A stretch of DNA of 5,426 nucleotides, taken from NCBI GenBank assembly GCA_028287415.1, contig JAQBPS010000800.1, positions 1-5,426 of the forward strand, given 5' to 3'. Below the pieces are notes generated by a model. It did no database searches and was not told the DNA's origin. It saw nothing but the letters and a program-made list of their open reading frames with translations. Position 1 is the stretch's first letter. Every line of letters starts with the position of its first letter. Below are positions 1 to 5,275 of this stretch, in pieces. Origin of the DNA: Bacillota bacterium. Its GTDB lineage: Bacteria; Bacillota; Sulfobacillia; Symbiobacteriales; Symbiobacteriaceae. The translations under genes and the position numbers were made by a program.

Positions 1-367
1 GTTTATTGCGCTCATTCGCCTTCTGCAATTCGTCTTGAGCCTTCTTGAGCTCGGCCTGCAACTTCGCTACTTGCGCTTCCGCGGACTCAGCTCTCCCCAG
101 CAGCGCCTTAGCGTCCATCATTGCGATGCTGACAGTTTGGGTGGCCTGGTCCCACGTGACATCTGCACCCACGGCCTCCCCGATCCCGCGAACCGGCAAG
201 AATGTCCGACTCTCCACCAGGATCGCCGGCACATCCCCCTGGTACGGCTTGCCGTTCACACGCACATTGACCGTGGGGTAGCCGCTCCAGCTACTCGCGT
301 ACGCTACGGACGTTATGAGTCCTAACAAGACAACAATCATGACGTACATAGACCGTTTCCTAAGCAT
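1..367 (-). CDS. Exported stalk-domain (copper amine oxidase N-like) protein with coiled coil, 3' end missing
   Basis: An open frame starts at ATG 367-365 and runs off the left edge after 122 codons. Residues 1-24 form a signal peptide: a basic start (MLRKR), a hydrophobic core (VMIVVLLGLITSVAYA) and an AYA|SS cleavage site. Residues about 30-82 match the copper-amine-oxidase-N-like stalk domain: VNVRVNGKPYQGDVPAIL, then the typical VESRTFLPVRGIGEAVGADV and TWDQATQTVSIA. In this family the domain is a small extracytoplasmic beta module; it is not itself an amine oxidase. From about residue 85 a charged Ala/Leu/Lys/Glu-rich segment (AQVAKLQAELKKAQDELQKA) predicts a coiled coil that continues past the edge. 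The start is supported by AGGGGTG at 373-379, five bases upstream. The protein is probably secreted or surface-associated, with unknown C-terminal function. Its base composition is less GC-rich than the paa genes. Family assignment is firm, biological role unknown. Confidence 0.9.
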   Translation of the reverse strand, partial: MLRKRSMYVMIVVLLGLITSVAYASSWSGYPTVNVRVNGKPYQGDVPAILVESRTFLPVRGIGEAVGADVTWDQATQTVSIAMMDAKALLGRAESAEAQVAKLQAELKKAQDELQKANERNK

Positions 368-372
368 GGTAA

Positions 373-379
373 CACCCCT
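373..379 (-). promoter_or_regulatory. Ribosome binding site of the stalk-domain gene
   Basis: On the minus strand AGGGGTG stands five bases before ATG 367. It is the only purine-rich motif near the start, and it selects this ATG over the in-frame ATG six codons later, which would shorten the basic end of the signal peptide. Confidence 0.65.
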
Positions 380-403
380 ATATCAGTATATATACCAGTA
401 TAT
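379..403. repeat. 12-bp tandem repeat containing a 14-bp palindrome in the stalk-gene leader
   Basis: On the plus strand TATATCAGTATA (379-390) is followed directly by TATACCAGTATA (391-402), two 12-bp units differing at one base. The second unit lies inside a perfect inverted repeat, ATATAC-CA-GTATAT (390-403). The repeat sits just upstream of the ribosome binding site of the stalk-domain gene. On the minus strand it touches a possible -10 box, TACAAT at 403-408, which has no convincing -35. The palindrome could be an operator over the transcription start; that is inference. A simple AT-rich slippage repeat is the alternative. Confidence 0.6.
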
Positions 404-451
404 TGTAGATCCATCCCTGCGTACACTCGGATTCTCGAAAATACAAATGAT

Positions 452-1432
452 TCATAGGCAATCGTAATTTATTCGATAAAGACAGTTTCCTGTTGCACTT
501 TCCCCGCATTCATCCTGATGCACGACGCCCCACGCCGGCTCGCCCCGGGCCGTCAGCGCCCCGTACGGAGACCGCTCCAGCCGGGCGATCGCCTGCTGCG
601 CCTGCTCCGCAAAGTGGTCCGTCATGCTCAGCACCGTGGCAGCGGCGGGCGCCTCCTGGTAAGCCTGAGCGATCTCACGGAACCAGGCGATCTTGCCCAG
701 CATCTTCGCGTAGGTCTTCGGCCACCGGTACAGGCGGGAGGCCTTCGCAGCCCCCGCAGGCGGCACGTAACCCTGCGACCAGCGATGGAACTCGCCCAGG
801 CCGTAACAGAGCGCCTGGGCGCCGTCGAGGCCCTTGCCGGCCGGGGTGAGCGGCTCGACCCAGTCCGTCACGATCCAGAGCTTCCCGTCAAGCTCGACGC
901 TGAGGGCCCCGTCCTTGGCCGGAATCAGAGCGGGCACCCGCGCCTTCCGCTTCACCAGGTAATCCTGGAGCCCCACGCTAAAGAGACTCCGTGCCGCCGG
1001 GCGATGCAGCAGTTTGAGGCTGCGGGGGCCCCGGTCCGTCTCGATGCGCCAGATCGCCCCGCCCTTCTCCGGCTTCGTCGCCATGACGGTCATGTCGCCC
1101 ACCTTCATGGACCAGAGAGCCATGGCCCGCTGCGCCATCGCCGCCACTTCCGGCGGCACGGCCATCGTATCGCCGTCACCAGGTGCATCAGTACCGGACG
1201 CCGCCAGGTCCTGCCACTGGTTCGGGACTTTCCAACCCGCCCCGCCGGGTGTCTCGACCCGACCGGTGTGCCCGTCCCGTCGGGTGTGCTCGGCACCCGA
1301 TCTGGCGCGCCGCCGGGCCCGACGCTGTACGGGGAATGCGGGCGAGGGTGTCCCGATCGGGATCGCCTCAACGCCCTGCGAGACAATCGGGGTCGACCCC
1401 GGCGGGAACCATACGGTAAACCGGTCCGTCAC
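452..1432 (-). CDS. CotS/YutH-family spore-coat kinase homologue, C-terminally truncated
   Basis: The 326-residue frame begins with GTG 1432, seven bases after GGGAGGG (1440-1446). Residues 1-90 are a Pro/Arg/Gly-rich, probably disordered stretch unlike the family. From about residue 91 the sequence reads as the N-lobe of the CotS/YutH branch of aminoglycoside-phosphotransferase-like kinases: MKVGDMTVMATKPEKGGAIW, RIETDRGPRSLKLL (K140 is the likely ATP-binding lysine), then LDGKLWIVTDWVEP as hinge. Conserved helical-lobe segments follow (LCYGLGEFHRWSQG; RLYRWPKTYAKMLGKIAWFR). The catalytic HxD motif appears as VVHQD (H305, D307). After that the family pattern stops: the last 19 residues (from E308) are unrelated, AT-rich codons ending in TGA at 454-452. 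The Asn of the catalytic loop, the Mg-binding Asp and the final roughly 100 residues are missing, and no other frame continues them. Family members act in the spore coat in the mother cell. This copy is probably an inactive remnant. Confidence 0.72.
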   Translation of the reverse strand: MTDRFTVWFPPGSTPIVSQGVEAIPIGTPSPAFPVQRRARRRARSGAEHTRRDGHTGRVETPGGAGWKVPNQWQDLAASGTDAPGDGDTMAVPPEVAAMAQRAMALWSMKVGDMTVMATKPEKGGAIWRIETDRGPRSLKLLHRPAARSLFSVGLQDYLVKRKARVPALIPAKDGALSVELDGKLWIVTDWVEPLTPAGKGLDGAQALCYGLGEFHRWSQGYVPPAGAAKASRLYRWPKTYAKMLGKIAWFREIAQAYQEAPAAATVLSMTDHFAEQAQQAIARLERSPYGALTARGEPAWGVVHQDECGESATGNCLYRINYDCL

Positions 1433-1493
1433 CGCGGATCCCTCCCAGTGACCAGCGGCAGCAAAGTGCGCAGCCGCGGTCTGATCATCACGT

Positions 1494-1523
1494 TATTTTA
1501 TGTCACATCGAGGGCCGATGGTG
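1494..1523 (-). promoter_or_regulatory. Candidate sigma-K-type promoter of the CotS-like gene
   Basis: On the minus strand CATAAAATA (1494-1502) is an exact match to the sigma-K -10 consensus CATAnnnTA known from Bacillus. A CACC (1520-1523), fitting the loose mACm -35, lies 17 bases upstream. Transcription would start about 55 bases before the GTG of the CotS-like gene, a fitting place for a mother-cell coat gene. The -35 is too degenerate to weigh much. The same box also reads as TAAAAT, a passable sigma-A -10, but no sigma-A -35 is visible. Confidence 0.4.
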
Positions 1524-1539
1524 ACCGAGCAGCACAGAC

Positions 1540-1567
1540 AAAAAGACCAGGCCGTGTGCCTGGTCTT
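1540..1567 (-). terminator. Intrinsic terminator after the 97-residue gene
   Basis: AAGACCAGGC (1543-1552) and GCCTGGTCTT (1558-1567) form a perfect 10-bp stem with a 5-base loop. Read on the minus strand, the stem runs into five T residues (1544-1540). It starts 18 bases after the stop codon of the 97-residue gene and isolates that gene from the CotS-like gene downstream. Confidence 0.9.
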
Positions 1568-1584
1568 CATCGTATGGTTCAGTT

Positions 1585-1878
1585 TTATTTTCCGCTCAGG
1601 TCCTTCTCCAGCTCGTTGAACGCCTGGCACAGGTCCTCACGCATCCAGTACCAGGTGCGAGACTGCCGTAAGTGCCCGGAACAGGCATGCAGACTGCGCT
1701 GTACATCTGCGGCCACCGCGATGGCGGCCGGCCCGACCTGAGCCGGGACGAGTTTGGTAAACTGCCGCAGGCAGGCGACCTCCTCTGGCGGCAAGTCCGG
1801 CCACGCGACCTCCAGGGCCACCTGCAAGGCTTCCCGCAGGGCAAACGGGTTCCGGATCCGAATCGAGAGGCTCTCCAT
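1585..1878 (-). CDS. Unrecognised 97-residue soluble protein
   Basis: I do not recognise this protein. The chosen start is ATG 1878-1876 because GGAGGTGG (1883-1890) stands just upstream; the frame stays open 15 codons further (to 1923), but that part lacks its own ribosome binding site. The product MESLSIRIRNPFALREALQV... appears mostly alpha-helical, with helix-prone stretches at about residues 11-25, 31-45, 50-66 and 76-94. There is a Trp-rich patch (RTWYWMRED, residues 74-82) and three cysteines (C36, C66, C84). No signal peptide, membrane segment or catalytic motif is apparent. It follows the 215-residue gene after 63 bases and ends at a strong terminator, so the two may share a transcript. 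Reality of the gene rests on its start signal, codon use and terminator; function is unknown. Confidence 0.7.
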   Translation of the reverse strand: MESLSIRIRNPFALREALQVALEVAWPDLPPEEVACLRQFTKLVPAQVGPAAIAVAADVQRSLHACSGHLRQSRTWYWMREDLCQAFNELEKDLSGK

Positions 1879-1882
1879 GAGA

Positions 1883-1890
1883 CCACCTCC
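1883..1890 (-). promoter_or_regulatory. Ribosome binding site deciding the start of the 97-residue gene
   Basis: On the minus strand GGAGGTGG has its GGAGG core seven bases before ATG 1878. This near-perfect anti-16S match argues for the 97-residue form rather than the 112-residue form from 1923. Confidence 0.8.
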
Positions 1891-1941
1891 ATGCGCAGGT
1901 CTGTATATGTATAACGAATCCATATAAACCCAGGTTCGGTA

Positions 1942-2589
1942 TCAATAGACAATTTTCGCGAGTGGAATGCGCGGCCCTGGCCGCACCTTGGGCTGCATAT
2001 GCCCGAGGATGTTACGGTAGAAGAGCCGGTTGATGACGCCGACCAGCAGCGCCTCCCGCGGCATGTCGCAGTGGGCCGCCTCCATCCCGAACAGGGAGCG
2101 GAAGATCTGGGTCTCCGTGTCCCGGCCGGCGGCATCCAGGTCCATGCCCAGGGACCAGTCGTACTCGCCCCCGACCCAGGCATCGCCCCCCGGGCGGGTG
2201 CACCACCGGGACCGGTTCGCCAGCCAGGCCGCCAGCGCCCGGCGGGTCGGCTTCTCCTCGTTCAAACGGTTGAGCACAGCGTCACGCAGCCCCTGCCCGA
2301 CCGCACCGTTGAGCACGGAGATGACGGCCTGCTGCAGATCGTACACGGACGCATCCGCACGCAGTTCCCGACACTCGCCAGCCAGCTGGGAGACGATGTC
2401 GATGGCGGGCTCCCCGTAGCGGACCAGCAGGTTCGTGTTGATGAACCCACAGTTCTCCTCCAGGGCATAGCCGGCCGAGGGCGGCGTCGGATTGGTCGCC
2501 CACTGCCAATATGCATCAAGCATTCGCTCATTTGTACCGTGCTGCTCAAGCAGCCGTTGCACCCGATCCCGGACCCCCGCGTTCTGCAT
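1942..2589 (-). CDS. Unrecognised 215-residue soluble protein
   Basis: I do not recognise this family. ATG 2589-2587 is preferred over TTG 2595 because GGAGG (2599-2603) lies nine bases before the ATG but only three before the TTG. The protein has no signal peptide or membrane helix. Its first half looks helical (VRDRVQRLLEQHGTNERMLD; YDLQQAVISVLNGAVGQGLR), followed by a Trp/Gly-rich middle (NRSRWCTRPGGDAWVGGEYD, about residues 125-144) and a helical C-terminal part (REALLVGVINRLFYRNIL). Four cysteines (C47, C73, C130, C174) do not form a known metal motif. Aromatic residues are frequent. The gene follows the paa operon in the same direction but is separated by a hairpin, so a role in phenylacetate metabolism is not supported. 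It may be cotranscribed with the 97-residue gene. Codon use is like that of the paa genes, so it is probably real. Confidence 0.75.
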   Translation of the reverse strand: MQNAGVRDRVQRLLEQHGTNERMLDAYWQWATNPTPPSAGYALEENCGFINTNLLVRYGEPAIDIVSQLAGECRELRADASVYDLQQAVISVLNGAVGQGLRDAVLNRLNEEKPTRRALAAWLANRSRWCTRPGGDAWVGGEYDWSLGMDLDAAGRDTETQIFRSLFGMEAAHCDMPREALLVGVINRLFYRNILGHMQPKVRPGPRIPLAKIVY

Positions 2590-2598
2590 GGACAACCC

Positions 2599-2639
2599 CC
2601 TCCTGGCCCTTCATTATTGACCAAGAGTTGGCCCGGCAA
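2599..2639 (-). promoter_or_regulatory. Ribosome binding site and weak candidate promoter of the 215-residue gene, with an inverted repeat
   Basis: GGAGG at 2599-2603 is the ribosome binding site. Upstream on the minus strand, AATAAT (2613-2618) resembles a -10 and TTGCCG (2634-2639) a -35, but the spacer is only 15 bases, so the promoter call is weak. The spacer (2619-2633) is itself a near-palindrome with the core CCAA-GAG-TTGG, which would be a natural operator position. Confidence 0.35.
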
Positions 2640-2696
2640 ACGGGAACGCCCTACCATAAGTACGGACGCGGGCCCGCCCGCATTCCGGGGACAGGC

Positions 2697-2720
2697 AAAG
2701 CCCCCCGACGCCGGGGGGCT
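2697..2720 (-). terminator. GC-rich terminator closing the paa operon
   Basis: AGCCCCCCG (2699-2707) and CGGGGGGCT (2712-2720) form a perfect 9-bp stem with a 4-base loop, starting three bases after the paaD stop. On the minus strand only three T residues follow, so release may be incomplete and some readthrough into the 215-residue gene is possible. Confidence 0.8.
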
Positions 2721-2723
2721 CAG

Positions 2724-3206
2724 TTAGACAGTCTTCATGGCCTCGAATGGCTGGCGACAGGCGTCGCAGTAGTAGATCGCCCGGCAGGCCGTGGGGCCGA
2801 ACAGGTTCTCCATGTGCGTGTCGTGCGAGCTACAAAAGGGGCAGGGCGGCACCTCCGCCAGGTTGATCAGCCCGCCGGCGCTCTCCGGCATCGGTGGGGC
2901 GATTCCGAACGTCTTCAGCCGTTCCCGGCCCTGCGGGGTGATCCGCTCTGAGGTCCACGGCGGGTCGAACACAAAGCGCACCGCCACCCCGCCGACGCCC
3001 GGCTCGACCGCCACCCTCGCGGCCACATCCCGCCGGATGATCTCAAGCGCCGGGCAGCCGACGAAGGTCGGCGTCATGTCGATGTTTACCTGGTCGCCAT
3101 CCACGACGACCCGGCTGACCATCCCCATGTCCACCACGCTGACAGGGGGGATCTCGGGATCTTTCACATCTGTAAGTGCGGCCCAGACGGCCGCCTCCGT
3201 CACCAT
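2724..3206 (-). CDS. paaD: PaaD, phenylacetyl-CoA epoxidase maturation protein
   Basis: The 160-residue product matches PaaD in length and layout. Residues about 1-90 form a DUF59/MIP18-type domain: DPEIPPVSVVDMG (16-28), then TPTFVGCPALEIIRRD with the conserved cysteine C51, and FDPPWTSERITPQGRERL. The C-terminal part has the PaaD-specific cysteine cluster: CPFC (C122, C125), FGPTAC (C141) and YYCDAC (C147, C150), followed by RQPFEAMK, all ligands intact. PaaD is required for epoxidase activity and is thought to aid iron-sulfur or metal-centre assembly; it acts in the cytoplasm. The start ATG 3206-3204 overlaps the paaC stop by seven bases (ATGGTGA), indicating translational coupling; only a weak GGGGG precedes it. 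A hairpin follows at once, and no paaE follows. Assignment is secure. Confidence 0.97.
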   Translation of the reverse strand: MVTEAAVWAALTDVKDPEIPPVSVVDMGMVSRVVVDGDQVNIDMTPTFVGCPALEIIRRDVAARVAVEPGVGGVAVRFVFDPPWTSERITPQGRERLKTFGIAPPMPESAGGLINLAEVPPCPFCSSHDTHMENLFGPTACRAIYYCDACRQPFEAMKTV

Positions 3207-3985
3207 GACGCCCCCGGCACTGCCCGGCAGACCTCACCCATCGCTTCCAGCAGGGCGCCCAGCTCCGGCGTATGCTGGCCACGGCGCCCGTCCAGGCCCA
3301 GCGGCGGCCGCATGAGCGGTGCTGACGGCCACGCGATCCCCTCGGCCGCGAAGATGGGCTTCAGCTCCCCCATCCAGCCATCGAGCAGGTCCTGTGTGGT
3401 GGCAGGGAAGATCGGGCTGGTAGCGACGGCGCCCAGCGTGAACAGGCCGCCGACGTCTGTCCAGACCTTGGCGATACCCTCCTCCAGGCGGCGGCGGGAC
3501 TCGTCGCTCCCCTGTGCGAGCCGCTTGAACCAGGTGACGTGGTGCAGCAGGTGGTAGCGCTCCTCCCGCCGAATCTTCGCCGCCACCTGAGCGAGGGGTT
3601 GATGCGACGACCGGGTCAGCACCTCCAGGCGCACACCATCGAACAGGTCGTATACCAGCCGCCGGGCAATCGTGTAGCCCCAGTCGAACTGTGGGTTCTC
3701 CAGATAGGTGCCCGCACCGTTCGGCCGCTCCACCAGGACGGCGTTGCGGCGGTCAGCGGCGGGGCGCAGGAAGGCCAGGTCATCTGCGTTGCCCTCGCCC
3801 AGCTCCTCCAGCATGCGCAGGAAGATGATGGCATGCCCCACCTCATCCTGGGCGATGGAGCCGAAGGCGATATCCTCCTCGATATGGGGCGCCAGGCCGA
3901 GCCACTCTGAGTCCCGGTGGCCAATTACCAGTTCATCGTCAGCGAGCTGATAGAGCAGCGCCACCAGCACGTCCGCATCTGCCAT
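3200..3985 (-). CDS. paaC: PaaC, ring-1,2-phenylacetyl-CoA epoxidase beta (structural) subunit
   Basis: The 261-residue protein aligns with PaaC throughout, slightly longer than the roughly 248 residues of E. coli: DDELVIGHRDSEWLG near the start, FGSIAQDEVGHAIIFLRMLE, VLVERPNGAGTYLENPQFDW, REERYHLLHHVTWFKRLAQG and the C-terminal GQHTPELGALLEAMGEV. PaaC pairs with PaaA in the cytoplasmic epoxidase that converts phenylacetyl-CoA to its ring 1,2-epoxide; it is a ferritin-like fold described as lacking the diiron centre in E. coli. Here the ligand-like residues are present: E18, E48 with H51 (DEVGH), D116 and E142 with H145 (EERYH). ATG 3985 lies six bases after the paaB stop, with AAGGA (3996-4000) inside the end of paaB as ribosome binding site. 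The identity is secure; whether it binds iron is open. Confidence 0.97.
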   Translation of the reverse strand: MADADVLVALLYQLADDELVIGHRDSEWLGLAPHIEEDIAFGSIAQDEVGHAIIFLRMLEELGEGNADDLAFLRPAADRRNAVLVERPNGAGTYLENPQFDWGYTIARRLVYDLFDGVRLEVLTRSSHQPLAQVAAKIRREERYHLLHHVTWFKRLAQGSDESRRRLEEGIAKVWTDVGGLFTLGAVATSPIFPATTQDLLDGWMGELKPIFAAEGIAWPSAPLMRPPLGLDGRRGQHTPELGALLEAMGEVCRAVPGASW

Positions 3986-3991
3986 CGCGTA

Positions 3992-4327
3992 TCAGTCCTT
4001 CACGAAGTCCTTCTGGAAGTCCAGCAGGTCCTTCTTATACTTGCGCCACTTCTCGGCATTCGCCTTGTTATAGCCCGTCAGCATGCGGTACTGCTTATCG
4101 CTTTCACGGGCGAAAAAGTCCTCGTCCTCATAGTCGGTCCGGTGGACCTGCTCCTGGCGCACCACCCAGATTGAGACCGCCGGGTCCCGGCGCAGGAAAC
4201 CCTCCCGGGCCAGCAGCAGCGCGTCGTCGGGCGAGCCGGCGTCCACGCTCCCGACCCAGATGTGTGGGCTGGCGTGATCCTTTTGCACGAATACCTCATA
4301 AACGGTGAAGATCGGTTTGTCGGCCAT
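3992..4327 (-). CDS. paaB: PaaB, ring-1,2-phenylacetyl-CoA epoxidase small subunit
   Basis: The 111-residue protein has the PaaB signature: FTVYEVFVQKDHASPHIWVG, then SVDAGSPDDALLLAREGFLRR and VSIWVVRQEQV. PaaB is the small bridging subunit that joins PaaA-PaaC units of the epoxidase. It has no catalytic residues of its own. It is about 16 residues longer than the E. coli protein (about 95), the extra length being a Lys/Asp-rich C-terminal tail (AEKWRKYKKDLLDFQKDFVK). The start is ATG 4327, six bases after a G-run (4334-4339), and only 12 bases separate it from the paaA stop. This places it firmly in the operon. Identity is secure. Confidence 0.97.
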   Translation of the reverse strand: MADKPIFTVYEVFVQKDHASPHIWVGSVDAGSPDDALLLAREGFLRRDPAVSIWVVRQEQVHRTDYEDEDFFARESDKQYRMLTGYNKANAEKWRKYKKDLLDFQKDFVKD

Positions 4328-4339
4328 GGCGAGCCCCCC

Positions 4340-5275
4340 TTATGCGATGGCGGCCGGCTTGCTCAGCAGCGCCTCGCGGACCCATTGGGTCTGCTCATAG
4401 GACGTCTGCCGCAGGCCGATCCGGTACTGCGACAGCGGCCCCTGGTTCTTCACGATCGCCTTGAGCTTGGACCAGTCGGGCTGGCTGTACTGCCACAACT
4501 GCTGCTCCTCGTTCCAGCGGAAATCCGGGTCGGGGAGCGTCAGCCCCAACGACCAGATGCGCGGCACGTACTTGGTGAAGAACTTCTGCCGCAGCTCCTC
4601 GTTCGTCTTGGTGCGGAACCGGTACTTCATCAGCACGGTGGCCGACGCGCTGGTCGTCTCGGCCGGGCCGAAGAAGAGCAGCAGGGACTCCCACCAGCGA
4701 TTCAGCCCATCCTGGAGCATCTGCCGCTGCTCGGGCATCCCCTCCGCCAGCGCCAGGCAGACCGACTCCCCGTGCTGAATGTGGAAGCCCTCCTCGGCGC
4801 AGACCCGCTGGAGCACACGGGCGTACGGGCCATAGCTCGAGTCCAGGAGCGCCGCCTGTGAGACCACAGCCGCGCCGTCAACCAGCCAGCCGATCATCCC
4901 GACATCGGCCCAGGTGGGCGCCGGCATGTGAAAGACGTTGTGGAACTTGGCCTGTCCGGTGAACAGTTCCGTGACAAGATCTTCACGGGTCTTGCCGAGC
5001 GGCGCCGCAAGGTCCTCAGCGATGCGCATGATCAGCTGGCCGTGGCCCATTTCATCTTGCACCTTGGCCATCAGCGAGAGTTTGCGCGCCAGGGTTGGGG
5101 CCTTGGGCACCCAGTCCTTCTCCGGGAGGGCGCCCATGATCTCCGACAGGGCGTGCATCTGCATGAACCGAACGAGGGTGACCCGGTACTCGTCCGGCAT
5201 CCAGTCGGTCGCCTCGATTTTATCGCCCCGCTCAATCCGCTCCATGAAGCGGCTCAGCCGTTCCGCATCAGTCAT
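4340..5275 (-). CDS. paaA: PaaA, ring-1,2-phenylacetyl-CoA epoxidase catalytic subunit
   Basis: The 311-residue protein matches PaaA over its whole length (about 309 in E. coli). It is the diiron oxygenase subunit that uses O2 to epoxidise the aromatic ring of phenylacetyl-CoA, opening the aerobic hybrid pathway to beta-oxidation. Characteristic segments are MQMHALSEIMGALPEKDWV, RKLSLMAKVQDEMGHGQLIM, WADVGMIGWLVDGAAVVSQA and VCAEEGFHIQHGESVCLAL. The expected iron ligands are present: E45, E75 and H78 (DEMGH), D133, E162 and H165 (EEGFH). The assignment of these residues follows the family pattern and was not checked by alignment. ATG 5275 overlaps the stop of the upstream TetR gene (ATGA, 5272-5275) and has GGGAGG nine bases upstream. 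The C-terminal half (FRTKTNEELRQKFFTKYVPR, IWSLGLTLPDPDFRWNEEQQ) is also typical. Identity is secure. Confidence 0.98.
   Translation of the reverse strand: MTDAERLSRFMERIERGDKIEATDWMPDEYRVTLVRFMQMHALSEIMGALPEKDWVPKAPTLARKLSLMAKVQDEMGHGQLIMRIAEDLAAPLGKTREDLVTELFTGQAKFHNVFHMPAPTWADVGMIGWLVDGAAVVSQAALLDSSYGPYARVLQRVCAEEGFHIQHGESVCLALAEGMPEQRQMLQDGLNRWWESLLLFFGPAETTSASATVLMKYRFRTKTNEELRQKFFTKYVPRIWSLGLTLPDPDFRWNEEQQLWQYSQPDWSKLKAIVKNQGPLSQYRIGLRQTSYEQTQWVREALLSKPAAIA

Noticed and set aside
470..482. Small hairpin TTTAT-TCG-ATAAA as a terminator
   Set aside because: A five-base all-AT stem with a three-base loop is too weak, and it lies within the last codons of the truncated kinase frame.
444..511. 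Possible insertion-sequence or group II intron end at the CotS truncation
   Set aside because: No terminal inverted repeat, target-site duplication, transposase or intron-encoded protein can be seen, and the adjacent DNA is an ordinary gene with its own leader. A rearrangement is clear, but a mobile element cannot be claimed.
518..1741. A 407-codon plus-strand open frame
   Set aside because: It lies antisense to the CotS-like gene, the terminator and the 97-residue gene. The product is Arg/Pro-rich without any recognisable domain, as expected of a shadow frame in GC-rich DNA, and no ribosome binding site precedes it.
1903..1945. Promoter between the two unrecognised genes (TTGATA and TATACA-like boxes)
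   Set aside because: The DNA is AT-rich, but no -35/-10 pair has acceptable spacing, so cotranscription is as likely as a separate promoter.
1596..2183. A 195-codon minus-strand frame overlapping both unrecognised genes
   Set aside because: It is in another frame from the two genes that have proper ribosome binding sites, and its product is Arg/Ser/Trp-rich noise.
1999..2727. A 242-codon plus-strand open frame
   Set aside because: It is antisense to the 215-residue gene, runs through the paa terminator hairpin, and gives a low-complexity Pro/Arg/Gln-rich product. It is a GC-bias shadow.
4262..4861. A 199-codon plus-strand frame within paaA
   Set aside because: It is antisense to the well-conserved paaA and paaB and has a Leu/Arg-rich shadow-type composition.
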